A DNA stretch of 7,052 bases from AB-629-J13 sp964496365 (GTDB taxonomy: Bacteria > Fidelibacterota > Marinisomatia > Marinisomatales > AB-629-J13). How positions within the stretch are numbered: position 1 is the stretch's first letter; the number at the start of each line of letters is the position of its first letter. The position numbers and the translations under genes were made by a program. Location: NCBI GenBank assembly GCA_964496365.1, contig CAZBZK010000081.1, positions 1-7,052 on the forward strand, written 5' to 3'. This document shows, piece by piece, positions 6,780-7,052 of the stretch. The notes under the pieces were generated by a model that did no database searches, was not told the DNA's origin, and was given only the letters and a program-made list of their open reading frames with translations.

Positions 6780-7052
6780 ACGATCCCATTTGAAAAACAC
6801 CATGATCGAAAGTCTTAGCATGGCTTTTGGGTCTATTCGCTCCAATAAACTACGCTCTTCCTTAACACTTTTGGGAGTCGCTATTGGGGTGTTTTCGGTT
6901 GTGGGTGTTATGACAGCCATTCGTACGATGGAGACATCAATTCAATCCGGGTTAAATGTATTTGGAACCAATACATTTGCTTTTCAAAAATACCCTGCTA
7001 TGCAAATGGGAGGTCATGAACAACGGAAAAAATATCACAATCGAAAAAACAT
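6772..7052 (+). CDS. Second MacB-type ABC transporter permease (5' part, truncated by window edge)
   Basis: ATG 6772 overlaps the previous permease by 8 bp and opens a frame that runs off the window after 93 codons. A GAGG ribosome-binding sequence lies at 6759-6762, 9 nt upstream. An alternative in-frame ATG at 6802 has no such site. The product begins MNKRSHLKNTMIESLSMAFG and continues with SIRSNKLRSSLTLLGVAIG, matching the first permease at 17 of 30 positions (residues 21-50 here against 14-43 there), including the first membrane helix. The periplasmic part starts with GLNVFGTNTFAFQKYPA. It is therefore a diverged paralog, not a copy. With one ATPase and two permeases, a heterodimeric transporter or alternative permease partners are both possible. 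The rest of the protein lies outside the window. Confidence 0.88.
   Translation, partial: MNKRSHLKNTMIESLSMAFGSIRSNKLRSSLTLLGVAIGVFSVVGVMTAIRTMETSIQSGLNVFGTNTFAFQKYPAMQMGGHEQRKKYHNRKN

Overview
The window is AT-rich bacterial DNA from a Gram-negative (two-membrane) organism: it encodes an outer-membrane TolC-family channel, a periplasmic adaptor and an inner-membrane ABC exporter. The flavour of the proteins (a long CCA-enzyme with an RTETYSENSRNP loop, stand-alone MacB-type permeases with a WW-rich stretch after the first membrane helix) suggests a marine Bacteroidota/Marinimicrobia-like lineage. That placement is inference from memory of family style, not from a marker gene. A 100-N gap flanked by an exact 55-bp duplication says the sequence is a scaffold from a short-read assembly, probably a metagenome-assembled genome.

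Layout. Positions 1-100 hold the first 33 codons of an unrecognised leftward gene. Positions 101-447 are a divergent intergenic region containing a two-copy 15-bp direct repeat. Positions 448-1863 encode a class II tRNA nucleotidyltransferase (CCA-adding enzyme or PcnB-like relative) with an HD domain. Its first catalytic carboxylate appears to be Glu instead of Asp. After 235 bp comes a tightly packed rightward operon: an outer-membrane efflux channel (2099-3424), an HlyD/MacA-type adaptor (3434-4854, interrupted by the gap), a MacB/LolD-type ATPase (4864-5547), a MacB-type permease (5565-6779) and the start of a second, paralogous permease (6772 to the window edge). Junctions are 9, 9 and 17 bp and then an 8-bp overlap. 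A 14-codon leader ORF with a good ribosome-binding site overlaps the channel gene's start as ATGA, suggesting translational coupling.

How it works together. The transporter genes make a MacAB-TolC-like tripartite exporter. The cytoplasmic ATPase powers inner-membrane permease(s), the adaptor bridges the periplasm, and the channel opens the outer membrane. ATPase and permease are separate polypeptides, and two different permeases sit in tandem with one ATPase, so a heterodimeric permease core is plausible. The substrate cannot be read from the sequence, and no regulator gene is in the window.

The most useful correction is to the adaptor gene. Collapsing the 55-bp duplication and removing the Ns restores one continuous 421-residue protein. 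Read literally, the scaffold gives a frameshifted, truncated C-terminus. I see no clearly new biological system here; the transporter is a recognisable type with some unusual details.
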